From: UBA5070 sp035913415
Lineage (GTDB): Bacteria > Fibrobacterota > Fibrobacteria > UBA5070
DNA length: 64,000 nucleotides
Assembly: GCA_035913415.1 (NCBI GenBank)
Contig: JAMIIV010000045.1
Location: forward strand, 1-64,000
Direction: 5' to 3'
In this document: one piece after another, positions 19,240 through 28,080 of the stretch
Position numbering within the stretch: position 1 is the first letter of the stretch
How the letters are laid out: each line of letters begins with the position of its first letter
Notes under the pieces: generated by a model
What the model was told of the DNA's origin: nothing
Seen by the model: only the letters and a program-made list of their open reading frames with translations
Databases searched by the model: none
Translations under genes and position numbers: made by a program

Positions 19240-21633
19240 GTGTCCTCTACCGCGTTCCTGGCAGCCCTCCTCTCGGCACTTCCCGACGCCTCGCCGTGGC
19301 GCGCCGAGTCCTTCTCCACATCCGATCCCAAGGGCGTCCTGTCCTTGGGTGCGAACCCTGCGGGTCTCGCCGGCGCCCAGGATTGGGAGGTCGCCTTCGA
19401 AGGCTCTCCCCAAGGGCCCCAGCAGCGCTCCGCGGTGTTGGGCAGTGTCGGGCCATTGGCACTGGGCTGGACCTCCGCGCCCAGCGCCGATGTCCTCGTG
19501 GCCCAGGGCACCGGCGTCGGCCGAGGCCTGATCCGCGAAGAGATCTGGCACGCCGGCTTGGGCATGCCCCTGGGGGGAGGCTTCGCTTTCGGGGCAACGC
19601 TCCAGCGACGTGAGCTTTCCGGCACGTCCATGGGTTGGAGCTCCGACCTTGGTGTCACGTGGCGCCCCCTGCGGTACCTCAGTGCCGGCTGGCACTGGAA
19701 GAACGCCGGCGGCCGGGACGAGAATCGCTGGGAAGGCCATGGAGCCGGGGTCGGTGTGCGCCCCTTCGGAACCCCGACCCTGCAACTTGGGTGGGAAGCC
19801 TGGCGCGGCGACGTCCCCGAGCTGGCCCGACTGCTCGGCCGCGACCGCGACCTCGTCCATGAACTCCACGGCGAGGTCCGTCCTCTCTCCTGGGTCGCCC
19901 TCCAGACCAGATGGCTCCCCGGCCGCAACGACGCCTGGTCTTTCGGCGCCTCGGCGCAGGTCACCCCGCATGCTCGCCTGTTCTCCCGCACCCAGCCTGG
20001 TCCGGAGGGCGGCAACCTCCAAGGCTTGGGGGTGCACATGGGCGGCAACCTCTTGCCGGATGCTGGCTCCATCCCCCAAGGCCGAGTGCTGTACCACGTA
20101 GGCAACCTGGTGGGCGAAGCGGGCCAGGAGGGATTGCTTCGCAACCGCAAGGGGTTCGCCCAAGTCCGGTCCGATCTCCAACGCCTGGGACAACGGCGCG
20201 ACGTGAAGGTCCTCGTCCTGGATCTGGGCTCGGGAGCCATGAGCCTCACCCATGCAGGCGAATTGCGCCGGGAAATCCAGGGCCTGCGCTCGCGCGGCAT
20301 CCGGGTGGTGGCCTGGAGCCAAGATCTGACCATGGCCTCCATGCACGTGATGTCGGCGTGCACCCGTGCGGCCATCTCGCCCCTGGGAACGGTCCGTTCG
20401 CGGGGCTTGGCGGTACGCAGCATCTACTTCGGTGGCGCTCTTCGCCGACACGGCGTAGACGTGCAGCTCATCCGCACGGGCCCGTGGAAGTCCGCGATGG
20501 AGCCCCTGGTGGCCGATCGCATGTCCGACGAAGCCCGCGGAGACCTGCAATCCTGGTTGCATGACCTCGACTCCATGGTCCTGGGCGGTGTCGCGATGGG
20601 CCGCAGCATCGAACCCACCCGCCTGCTGGCCTGGGTGGACTCGGGATCCCTGCTGCCCGTCCAGGCTCGCAAGCTCGGTCTGGTCGACACCCTCGTCGAA
20701 CCCGGCGACCTCCTGGAGTGGGCCGCACCGGACCTGTCTCCGGTGGCGATTCCCTTCGCCGGCGCGCACAACGAGGAGTGGGGTGTTCGACGGCAGGTGG
20801 TCGTGGTTCCCCTCGAAGGGCAGATCGTCGACGGCAAAGGCGCCCCGGGAATGGTGCCCTGGGGGAAGGACCTCCATGCGGATGCGATCGTCGATGTGCT
20901 CAAGGGTTTGGCCAAGGATGCCTCCGTCGCCGCGGTGGTGCTGCGCGTGAACTCCCCCGGCGGTTCGGTGGTCGGCTCGGAGCGCATCCGGCGCGCCGTG
21001 GCCGAGCTGGACAAGTCCAAACCCGTGGTGGCCAGTTTCGCAGGCACGGCGGCTTCGGGAGCCTATCTGTTCTCGCTTCCGGCCCGACGGCTGTGGGCCG
21101 AGCCCGAAGCCCTCGTCGGATCCATCGGGGTGTTCACGGCCAAGATTTCCGTGGGCCGCCTGCTGGACAGTCTGGGCTTGAAGGTCGAAACGGTCGCCAC
21201 CAGTCCCGATGCCGGCTCTTCCAGCCTGCTCGCGCCTCTCGACTCCATGCAGATCGGTCGCTGGAGCGAGCAGGTTCAGGATGCCTACAGCATGTTCAGC
21301 CGCCTGGTCATGGACGCGCGGAAAATGGACTCGGCGGCCTTCGGACGCGTTGACGGCGGACGCGTGTTCACCGGCGCCCGCGCCGTCGGCAACCGCCTTA
21401 TCGACAGCTTGGGCGGTCTCGACGACGCCATCGCCTCGGCTTTGGCCGAAGCTCGCCTCGAAAACGCCTCGGTGCGCTGGCTGGTTCCCGGGTCGGCACC
21501 ATGGGAACAGTTGGTGTCGCGGCTGGAAGCCAGCGCCGAACTCTCGCCGCCATGGGCGCGCGCCGAATCCCTGCTCGCCTCCAGCGGTTGGGGCGTGTGG
21601 GCCCAGCTTCCCTGGGAGCTTGACGGCCCGTGA
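19240..21633 (+). CDS. sppA: Signal peptide peptidase SppA with N-terminal beta-barrel-like domain
   Basis: This 797-residue protein has a Gly/Trp-rich region of about 300 residues with amphipathic strand patterns like an outer-membrane barrel (LGMPLGGGFAFGATLQRREL, LQLGWEAWRGD), then a tandem S49 peptidase. The predicted dyad is Lys417 (RTGPWKSAMEP) in the first peptidase half and Ser606 (GTAASGAYLFS) in the second, 189 residues apart, close to E. coli SppA. VLRVNSPGGSVVGSE is the family oligomer and binding motif. The GTG 19240 start is uncertain: GGGGAG directly abuts it. Membrane placement and the role of the extra domain are unknown. Confidence 0.8.
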   Translation: MSSTAFLAALLSALPDASPWRAESFSTSDPKGVLSLGANPAGLAGAQDWEVAFEGSPQGPQQRSAVLGSVGPLALGWTSAPSADVLVAQGTGVGRGLIREEIWHAGLGMPLGGGFAFGATLQRRELSGTSMGWSSDLGVTWRPLRYLSAGWHWKNAGGRDENRWEGHGAGVGVRPFGTPTLQLGWEAWRGDVPELARLLGRDRDLVHELHGEVRPLSWVALQTRWLPGRNDAWSFGASAQVTPHARLFSRTQPGPEGGNLQGLGVHMGGNLLPDAGSIPQGRVLYHVGNLVGEAGQEGLLRNRKGFAQVRSDLQRLGQRRDVKVLVLDLGSGAMSLTHAGELRREIQGLRSRGIRVVAWSQDLTMASMHVMSACTRAAISPLGTVRSRGLAVRSIYFGGALRRHGVDVQLIRTGPWKSAMEPLVADRMSDEARGDLQSWLHDLDSMVLGGVAMGRSIEPTRLLAWVDSGSLLPVQARKLGLVDTLVEPGDLLEWAAPDLSPVAIPFAGAHNEEWGVRRQVVVVPLEGQIVDGKGAPGMVPWGKDLHADAIVDVLKGLAKDASVAAVVLRVNSPGGSVVGSERIRRAVAELDKSKPVVASFAGTAASGAYLFSLPARRLWAEPEALVGSIGVFTAKISVGRLLDSLGLKVETVATSPDAGSSSLLAPLDSMQIGRWSEQVQDAYSMFSRLVMDARKMDSAAFGRVDGGRVFTGARAVGNRLIDSLGGLDDAIASALAEARLENASVRWLVPGSAPWEQLVSRLEASAELSPPWARAESLLASSGWGVWAQLPWELDGP

Positions 21634-23510
21634 AGATCACCGCGCTCCTTCCTTCCCGGCGGATCCTCGCCCTTGCGCTCCTGGTCGGCATCGCCCCGGG
21701 GCTCTCCGGATGCCTCTGGCTGAACACGCTGTTCAACGGCCGCAAGGCGTGGGAGATGGGCGAGCGCGAACGCGACCGTCGATTGCGCAAGAACCCCGCC
21801 GATTCGGTGCGGGTCACCCCGACCGAGACCGCCCTCTACCAGCGCTCCATCGCCAAGGGCTCGAAGGTGATCGAACTGTGGCCCAAGGACAGTTCCTGGC
21901 ATCCCGAGGCGCTGATCCTGATCGGGCGCTCCCAGCAGCGCCTGGGCGAATGCGACAAGGCGGTGCGCAGCTTCGCCGAGATCGTCGATCGCTATCCCGA
22001 GAACAAGCGCAGCCAGAGCGCGATCCAGGGATGCGTGGAGTGCCTGGTCGAGATCGGACGCTACGCGGAAGCCGAGCAGTGGATGCGCCGCCTCGACAGC
22101 CTCAAGGCCGAAGGCGGCCCCGCGGGTGTCGCCTGGTTGCGTGCCCGCCTGTACCTGGGTCGGCTCGACACCCTCGGAGCGCGTCGCGAACTCGGACGAC
22201 TTCTGGCCATGAAGAAGGTCCATCCCAGTCGCCGTTCCGAGGCATCGTGGCTGAAGGCCGAGCTGGAGTGGACCCAGAAGGAATGGACCGAAGCCCGGAC
22301 CTCGTACACCTCACCCGACATGCTTCCGCAGCCCTATGTGCGCCGCTACCGGGCCCGATTGCGCGCCGCGCTCTGCCTGGACCCGATGGGCCGCACGGAA
22401 GATGCCGTCCAGGAGCTGCGCGCGTTGGCCCAGGACGCCTCGATGGATCGCGACGCGGCGGAATCCTGGACGGAGCTGGGGCGCCTGCTTCTGCGCAATG
22501 GCCGCTGGAACGAAGCCCTCGAGGCGCTGGCTCGCCTGGAGGCCCTGCGGGAGCCGCCGAACATTGTGGCCGAGGGCCTGGTCCTGGCCGGCGAAGACGC
22601 CCGCCTGCGGCGTATCGACTACCGCGAGGCGTTGCGGCTCTACGGGACCGGATCGCGCGTGGGCGGGAACACGTTCTGGGGGCAGCGCGCCGCCGAACTT
22701 GCCAAGGCCCTGGGCGACCTCGCCAGTCTCCGTGAGCGCAAGGTGGAGGATTCGACCCGCGCCGACTGGAATTTCGACCTGGCCGAATTGTTCCTGCTGC
22801 GTCTGGACAACCTCGACAGCGCCGCCGCGGCCTACGTGCGCGTGGTCAACGATCCCGCCGCACCCCCGCAGCGCCGTGCGCGCGCCACCTATGCCATCGC
22901 CTGGATCGGGCAGGCCCGGCGCCCTGCCGGCACCGGCGACGACGCGTCGCTGTGGCTGGACGTCGCCAAGGCCTGGCCGGGGACCGAATTCGCGAAGAAG
23001 GCCCAGGAGTTCGCGGGCGTCCCGGTGACCACGTTCACTCGCGAGGATTCCGCCGAGATGGTCTATCGCCAGGCCGAGAAGCGGTGGCTGGCCGGCGATC
23101 CCGTGGGTGCCATCGCCCTGCACGAGGGGATCCGCCCCGCCTTCCCCGGCACCACGGCGGGCGACCGCGCCTGGTTCGCCATCGCCTGGCTGCACGACAA
23201 CGAACGCGCCGATTCCGCCGAGGCCGCCCGGGCCTACCAGCGCGTGGTCGACAGCCTTCCCGGAACCCGTTGGGCACAGGTCGCGCAGGGCGTCCTCAAG
23301 GGCGAGATCCGCCCCGCGCTCCTGCAGCAAGACGGATTCCGTCGTCCTGGGGACGTCGATTTCGACGAAGGCGCCGAACGCATCGACCCGCGCCTGATGC
23401 CCAAGGGTCCCAGGCCCCCGAAACAGCCCGCTCTGGAGTCTCCGGACGAGCCCGAAGCCATTCCTCCTCCGCTGGAAGACCAATACCTGGACCCGGACGC
23501 CTTCCAGTGA
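21630..23510 (+). CDS. Large TPR-repeat lipoprotein
   Basis: This 626-residue protein starts with GTG overlapping the SppA stop (GTGA). The lipobox is LSGC (Cys about 28). Most of the protein is tetratricopeptide-like helices (ALILIGRSQQRLGECDKAVRSFAEIVDRYPENKRSQSA and further copies near residues 250, 310 and 490), ending in a Pro-rich tail. Such lipoproteins often scaffold envelope complexes (compare BamD). The partner is unknown; genetic coupling to SppA and RlpA suggests a cell-envelope task. Confidence 0.75.
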   Translation: MKITALLPSRRILALALLVGIAPGLSGCLWLNTLFNGRKAWEMGERERDRRLRKNPADSVRVTPTETALYQRSIAKGSKVIELWPKDSSWHPEALILIGRSQQRLGECDKAVRSFAEIVDRYPENKRSQSAIQGCVECLVEIGRYAEAEQWMRRLDSLKAEGGPAGVAWLRARLYLGRLDTLGARRELGRLLAMKKVHPSRRSEASWLKAELEWTQKEWTEARTSYTSPDMLPQPYVRRYRARLRAALCLDPMGRTEDAVQELRALAQDASMDRDAAESWTELGRLLLRNGRWNEALEALARLEALREPPNIVAEGLVLAGEDARLRRIDYREALRLYGTGSRVGGNTFWGQRAAELAKALGDLASLRERKVEDSTRADWNFDLAELFLLRLDNLDSAAAAYVRVVNDPAAPPQRRARATYAIAWIGQARRPAGTGDDASLWLDVAKAWPGTEFAKKAQEFAGVPVTTFTREDSAEMVYRQAEKRWLAGDPVGAIALHEGIRPAFPGTTAGDRAWFAIAWLHDNERADSAEAARAYQRVVDSLPGTRWAQVAQGVLKGEIRPALLQQDGFRRPGDVDFDEGAERIDPRLMPKGPRPPKQPALESPDEPEAIPPPLEDQYLDPDAFQ

Positions 23511-23962
23511 GGTTCGCCGCCGCAGGTGCCGTGGGCGCAGCGCTGTTGCTGTCGGCCTGCGCCGGCCCCATGCCACGCAGGGCGGGTTACGATCGCGCGT
23601 GCGGCTGCTGGGGTGGATCCTCCAAATCCCCAGGCGCCTCCGCATCCTCGGCAACGAAGACGGAATCCGGCACATCGAGCAAAGGCTTGGCGAGTTTCTA
23701 CGCCGAGGACTTCGACGGGAAACCCACCGCCAGCGGCGAAGCGTTCTCGTCGTCGGCACGCACCGCGGCCCACCGCACCTGGTCGTTCGGGACCCGGGTG
23801 AAGGTGACCTCGACAAAATCCGGCAAGTCCACCGAAGTCCGGATCAACGACCGCGGCCCCCATGTCGAGGGGCGGATCATCGACCTTTCGAAGGCCGCGG
23901 CCGAAGAGATCGGTCTGGTCTCGGAAGGGGTGGGAGAGGTCGAACTCGAGGTGCTTCCTTGA
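23507..23962 (+). CDS. rlpA: RlpA-like septal ring lytic transglycosylase lipoprotein
   Basis: This 151-residue lipoprotein starts with GTG, overlapping the previous stop by 4 bases. The lipobox is LSAC. The double-psi beta-barrel domain shows GLASFYAEDFDGKPTASGE and VRINDRGPHVEGRIIDLSKAAA, containing the catalytic-region Asp and the N-D-R-G-P core seen in RlpA. RlpA cleaves denuded glycan strands at the septum. There is no C-terminal SPOR domain, so targeting must differ from E. coli. The TTGA overlap couples it to recG. Confidence 0.85.
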   Translation: MRFAAAGAVGAALLLSACAGPMPRRAGYDRACGCWGGSSKSPGASASSATKTESGTSSKGLASFYAEDFDGKPTASGEAFSSSARTAAHRTWSFGTRVKVTSTKSGKSTEVRINDRGPHVEGRIIDLSKAAAEEIGLVSEGVGEVELEVLP

Positions 23963-26073
23963 CCCGCCCCGTGCGGACCGCGCGTTCGAGCCCACCGAAG
24001 AATCCCCGATCGGAACCTGCGGCGAAACCCACCGCGACCAAGAAACGCGGCGACCTGGAACAACTGGAGCTCTCTCCGGCCCGGCGCAAGGCGCTGGTCG
24101 CCGCCGGGTTGGACGGTTTCCAGGCCCTGGCCGAGAACCTTCCACGTCGCTACCTCGATCGCACCCGGCTGCAGAGCCTGTCCGAATGCGCCGAAGGCGA
24201 GGAGATCGTCGCCGAAGCCCGGGTGCTCTCGGCCAACCTGATGCACGGCCGGCGCGATCGTCTGGTGGTGAAGGTGGTCGATCCGGCCGGCAAGCCGGCC
24301 GATCTGGTCTGGTTCCATTCCGCCCGTTGGCTCGCCCCGCGTTTCAAGCCGGGTCTGCGCATGATCGTCACCGGCCGTCCCACGTTCTTCCTGGGCAAGC
24401 CGCAGATCGTGCATCCCGAGTGGGAGGAACTCTCCGAATCGGAGGAGGCGCGCGGAGCGATCGTGCCGGTGTACCGGCTGAACCAGGGCCTGCGCGACGC
24501 CAAGATCGACCACCGCCTGCTCCAGAAACTCGCGCTGGATGCTCTCAACCATCACGTCCCCGAAGAAATCCTGCCGGCCTGCATGCGCTCGGACGAGACC
24601 ACCCCGCGTGCCCTGCGGCTGGCTCGCATCCACCGCCCCGACAGCCTCATGCAGGGGCAGGCGTTTTTGCTGCACGAACAGGCGGCGGCCTGGTTTCCGT
24701 CGCTGGTGCGCTTGCGGCAACGGCGCATGGACCTGGCCGGGCGTGGCCGCCCTTTCCCGCCGTCCCAGCGGCTGGCTCCGGCGGTGCTGTCCAAACTCCC
24801 GTTCCAATTGCACGATTCGCAGCGCGAAGCCGTCGAACATCTCGCGCGGCGCATGGCCTCCGGGGACCAGATCCAGGTGTTGCTGCAGGGAGACGTCGGA
24901 TCGGGCAAGACGCTGGTGTGCCTGCTGGCCGCCTGCGGCGTGCTGGAGACCGGCGCCCAGGTGGCGCTCCTGGCCCCCACCGAGGTGCTGGCCCGACAAC
25001 ATCTGTCATCCTTCCGCAAGTGGCTGGCTCCCGAAGGGGTGGATGTCCTGTACCTGGCCGCCGGGCAGTCGCGCGAGGAGCGCAACCACGCCTTGCTGCG
25101 CCTGGCGCACGGCGGTCCGTGCGTGGTGGTGGGCACCCATTCCCTGTTGTCCGACGATGTCGTGTTCCGCGACCTGGCCCTGGTGCTCTACGACGAACAA
25201 CACCGCTTCGGCGTGGGACAGCGCCGCCAACTCGCCGCCAAGGGGAAACATCCCCACGTGGTGGCAGCCAGCGCGACCCCCATCCCCCGTTCCTTGCTGC
25301 TGGGTGCACACGGCGATGTCGAGGTGCTCGAGGTGCGCGGCATGCCGTTGGGACGGCAACCCATCCGCTCGCGCGTGGTCGTGCCCGCCAAGGTGGCGGA
25401 CATGATGTCGTGGCTGCGCGAGCAGATCGACCGCGGCGAGAAGCTCTTCTGGGTGGTGCCGCGCATCGACGAATCCGAGGAAGGTGCCGCCTCGGTGGAC
25501 GCCGCGGCCGAGCGTCTGGAGGATGCCCTAGGTGCCGAACGCGTGGGCCGTCTGACAGGTCGGATGGACGGCCCCGAGCAGAACGCCGCCATCGGCGCCT
25601 TGCGCGACGGCTCGATCCGCGCCCTGGTGAGCACCACCGTGGTGGAAGTGGGCGTGGACGTGCCCGACGCCAACCTGATCGCCATCGAACACGCCGAGAT
25701 GTTCGGATTGGCCCAACTCCACCAGCTCCGCGGGCGCGTGGGGCGCGGCGGCGGAGCGGCGTGGTGCTTCCTGCTGCCCGCCTCGGAAGACAAGGTGGAA
25801 CGCCTGCGGCGCTTCGCCGACACGCTGGATGGTTTCCAGATCGCCGAACTGGACATGGAGGAGCGCGGTGCGGGCGACCTGGAGGGGCTCGACCAGTCGG
25901 GTGGGTCGCTGGGGCGTTCCGGCCTGCTCCAGGAGCATGTGGGGCTGCTGGAGCGCTGGCGCGACCGCATCGATGGGGTGCTGCGCGGAGAGGAGCCGTT
26001 GACCGACGAGGAACGCGCGCGCTTTTCGGCCTGGTTCTCCGACGAACGCCTGGGAGAGCCGGTCGCGGGCTGA
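23959..26073 (+). CDS. recG: ATP-dependent DNA helicase RecG
   Basis: This 704-residue helicase remodels stalled forks and branch-migrates Holliday junctions. The start TTG 23959 overlaps the rlpA stop (TTGA) and gives a length near the usual 690. After a basic N-terminal tail and the wedge/OB region, the motor shows Walker A GDVGSGKT, the DEQH box (DEQHRFGVGQR), SATPIPRSL, and helicase C motifs STTVVEVGVDVP and QLHQLRGRVGRG. It is transcribed with envelope genes, probably only because of operon packing. Confidence 0.95.
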   Translation: MTRPVRTARSSPPKNPRSEPAAKPTATKKRGDLEQLELSPARRKALVAAGLDGFQALAENLPRRYLDRTRLQSLSECAEGEEIVAEARVLSANLMHGRRDRLVVKVVDPAGKPADLVWFHSARWLAPRFKPGLRMIVTGRPTFFLGKPQIVHPEWEELSESEEARGAIVPVYRLNQGLRDAKIDHRLLQKLALDALNHHVPEEILPACMRSDETTPRALRLARIHRPDSLMQGQAFLLHEQAAAWFPSLVRLRQRRMDLAGRGRPFPPSQRLAPAVLSKLPFQLHDSQREAVEHLARRMASGDQIQVLLQGDVGSGKTLVCLLAACGVLETGAQVALLAPTEVLARQHLSSFRKWLAPEGVDVLYLAAGQSREERNHALLRLAHGGPCVVVGTHSLLSDDVVFRDLALVLYDEQHRFGVGQRRQLAAKGKHPHVVAASATPIPRSLLLGAHGDVEVLEVRGMPLGRQPIRSRVVVPAKVADMMSWLREQIDRGEKLFWVVPRIDESEEGAASVDAAAERLEDALGAERVGRLTGRMDGPEQNAAIGALRDGSIRALVSTTVVEVGVDVPDANLIAIEHAEMFGLAQLHQLRGRVGRGGGAAWCFLLPASEDKVERLRRFADTLDGFQIAELDMEERGAGDLEGLDQSGGSLGRSGLLQEHVGLLERWRDRIDGVLRGEEPLTDEERARFSAWFSDERLGEPVAG

Positions 26074-26089
26074 ACGCGCCCCCCGCCGG

Positions 26090-28033
26090 TCAGCCGGCCG
26101 CCGCCCGTTCGACCATGGCCTCCACGATGGAGGGATCGGCCAAGGTCGAGATATCTCCCAGGCTGTCGGTCTCGCCGGCGGCCACCTTGCGCAGGATCCG
26201 ACGCATGATCTTGCCCGATCGCGTCTTGGGAAGACCTGGCACCACCACCACCCGATCCGGCACGGCGATGGGGCCGATGTGGTGTCGGCACTCGTTCTTG
26301 AGTTCCCCGATCAGTTCCGGGGAGCTCTTCCAACCTTCCTTCAGGATCACCCAGGCGAAGATCCCCTGGCCCTTGATCTCGTGGGGGAACCCCACCACGG
26401 CGGCTTCGGCGCAGGCTTCGTGGGAGACCAGGGCGGACTCCACTTCGGCGGTGCCCATGCGGTGCCCCGAGACGTTGATCACGTCGTCGACCCGACCCGT
26501 GATCCACCAGAATCCGTCCTCGTCGCGGCGGCAACCGTCGCCCGTGAAGTAGTAGCCGGGGAAGGGGCGGAAGTAGGTGTCCATGAAGCGCCCGTGGTCG
26601 CCCCAGATGGTGCGCGCTTGTCCAGGCCACGACCCCTTCAGCGCCAGCAATCCCGAGACCCCGTTCCCCTCGACTTCGACGCCTTTTTCGTCGAGCACCA
26701 CCGGCTCGATGCCCGGCACGGGCAGGGTGGCCGAACCCGGCTTGAGGTCGGAAGCGCCCGCCAACGGCGAGATCAGGATGCCGCCGGTCTCCGTCTGCCA
26801 CCAGGTGTCGACGATGGGACAGCGCCCTCCCCCCACCACATCGTGGTACCAGCGCCAGGCCTCGGGGTTGATCGGTTCGCCCACCGAACCGAGCACGCGC
26901 AGCGACGAACGATCGTGGCGGGTCGTCCACGAGTCGCCCTCGCGCATCACGGCGCGGATCGCCGTGGGGGCGGTGTAGAAGATCGTGATCTTGTGGCGTT
27001 CGACGAGGTCCCAGTAGCGCGAGGCATCCGGGTAGGTGGGAATGCTTTCGAACAGCACGGTGGTGGCGCCGTTGGCCAGCGGGCCGTACACCACGTAGGT
27101 GTGGCCGGTGATCCACCCCACATCGGCGACGCACGCGTAGACGTCGTCCTCGCGCAGATCGAAGACCAGATGATGCGACAGGGCCGCGTGCACCAGGTAT
27201 CCACCGGTGGTATGGGCCACTCCCTTGGGCTTGCCGGTGGAGCCCGAGGTGTACAGCAGGAACAGCAGATCCTCGGCGTCCATCTCCTCGGCCGGGGCCC
27301 AGGGGCGTTCGGCCCGAGCCAGCTCGTTCCATTTGTGGTCCCGGCCCTCGTGCCAGGGCACGGCCGCGCCGGTGCGTTCGGCCACGACCACATGGCGCAC
27401 ACTCGGACACTGCGCCACCGCCTCGTCGACGGTCCGCTTGAGCGGGATGCGTTTGCCCCCGCGCACGCCCTCGTCGGCGGTGATCACCACCGCGCATTCC
27501 GCATCCTGGATGCGGTCGCGCAAGGCCTCGGACGAGAACCCCGCGAACACCACGCTGTGCACCGCTCCGACGCGGGCACACGCCAGCATCGCGACGGCGG
27601 CTTCGGGGATCATGGGCATGTAGATGGCCACGCGATCGCCCTTGCGCACGCCCAACCTTCGCAGGGCGTTGGCGATCCGACAAGTCTCGCCGTGGAGTTC
27701 GCGGTAGGTCAGTTTTCGCACCTGGCCCGGCTCGTCGCCTTCCCAGAGGATGGCGGTTTTATCCCCCCGGGAGGCCAAGTGCCGATCGAGGCAGTTGACC
27801 GACGCGTTGAGCCGTCCGCCCAGAAACCAGGCGATGCGCCCTTCGCGGAAGTCGCAATCCTGCACCGTGTGGAAGGGGAGCGACCATTCGATGCGCTCAC
27901 GCGCCTGTTTTTCCCAGAAGGCGTCGGCGTCGGCACGAGCCTCGGCGCGCAGGCCCTGGGCGTGTTCGGGGCTGGACAACGTGGCTCCGGGGCCGTAGTG
28001 GTGGGCTGGGCGAAAGTCGTGGAGGTCGGACAT
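26090..28033 (-). CDS. acs: Acetyl-CoA synthetase
   Basis: This 647-residue enzyme makes acetyl-CoA from acetate, ATP and CoA through acetyl-AMP. Core motifs are YTSGSTGKPKGVAHT (phosphate binding), WWQTETGG, YYFTGDGCRRDEDGFWWITGRVDD (hinge Asp) and PKTRSGKIMRR, whose Lys is the acetylation switch controlled by sirtuins. It is last in the five-gene fatty-acid operon, 47 bases behind the acyltransferase-hydrolase. The sirtuin at 18110 could reactivate it, which is inference. Confidence 0.97.
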   Translation of the reverse strand: MSDLHDFRPAHHYGPGATLSSPEHAQGLRAEARADADAFWEKQARERIEWSLPFHTVQDCDFREGRIAWFLGGRLNASVNCLDRHLASRGDKTAILWEGDEPGQVRKLTYRELHGETCRIANALRRLGVRKGDRVAIYMPMIPEAAVAMLACARVGAVHSVVFAGFSSEALRDRIQDAECAVVITADEGVRGGKRIPLKRTVDEAVAQCPSVRHVVVAERTGAAVPWHEGRDHKWNELARAERPWAPAEEMDAEDLLFLLYTSGSTGKPKGVAHTTGGYLVHAALSHHLVFDLREDDVYACVADVGWITGHTYVVYGPLANGATTVLFESIPTYPDASRYWDLVERHKITIFYTAPTAIRAVMREGDSWTTRHDRSSLRVLGSVGEPINPEAWRWYHDVVGGGRCPIVDTWWQTETGGILISPLAGASDLKPGSATLPVPGIEPVVLDEKGVEVEGNGVSGLLALKGSWPGQARTIWGDHGRFMDTYFRPFPGYYFTGDGCRRDEDGFWWITGRVDDVINVSGHRMGTAEVESALVSHEACAEAAVVGFPHEIKGQGIFAWVILKEGWKSSPELIGELKNECRHHIGPIAVPDRVVVVPGLPKTRSGKIMRRILRKVAAGETDSLGDISTLADPSIVEAMVERAAAG

Positions 28034-28080
28034 GTGCGGGATGCTCCTGGAGACACACTAGACGGAGTTTGATCCCTATT

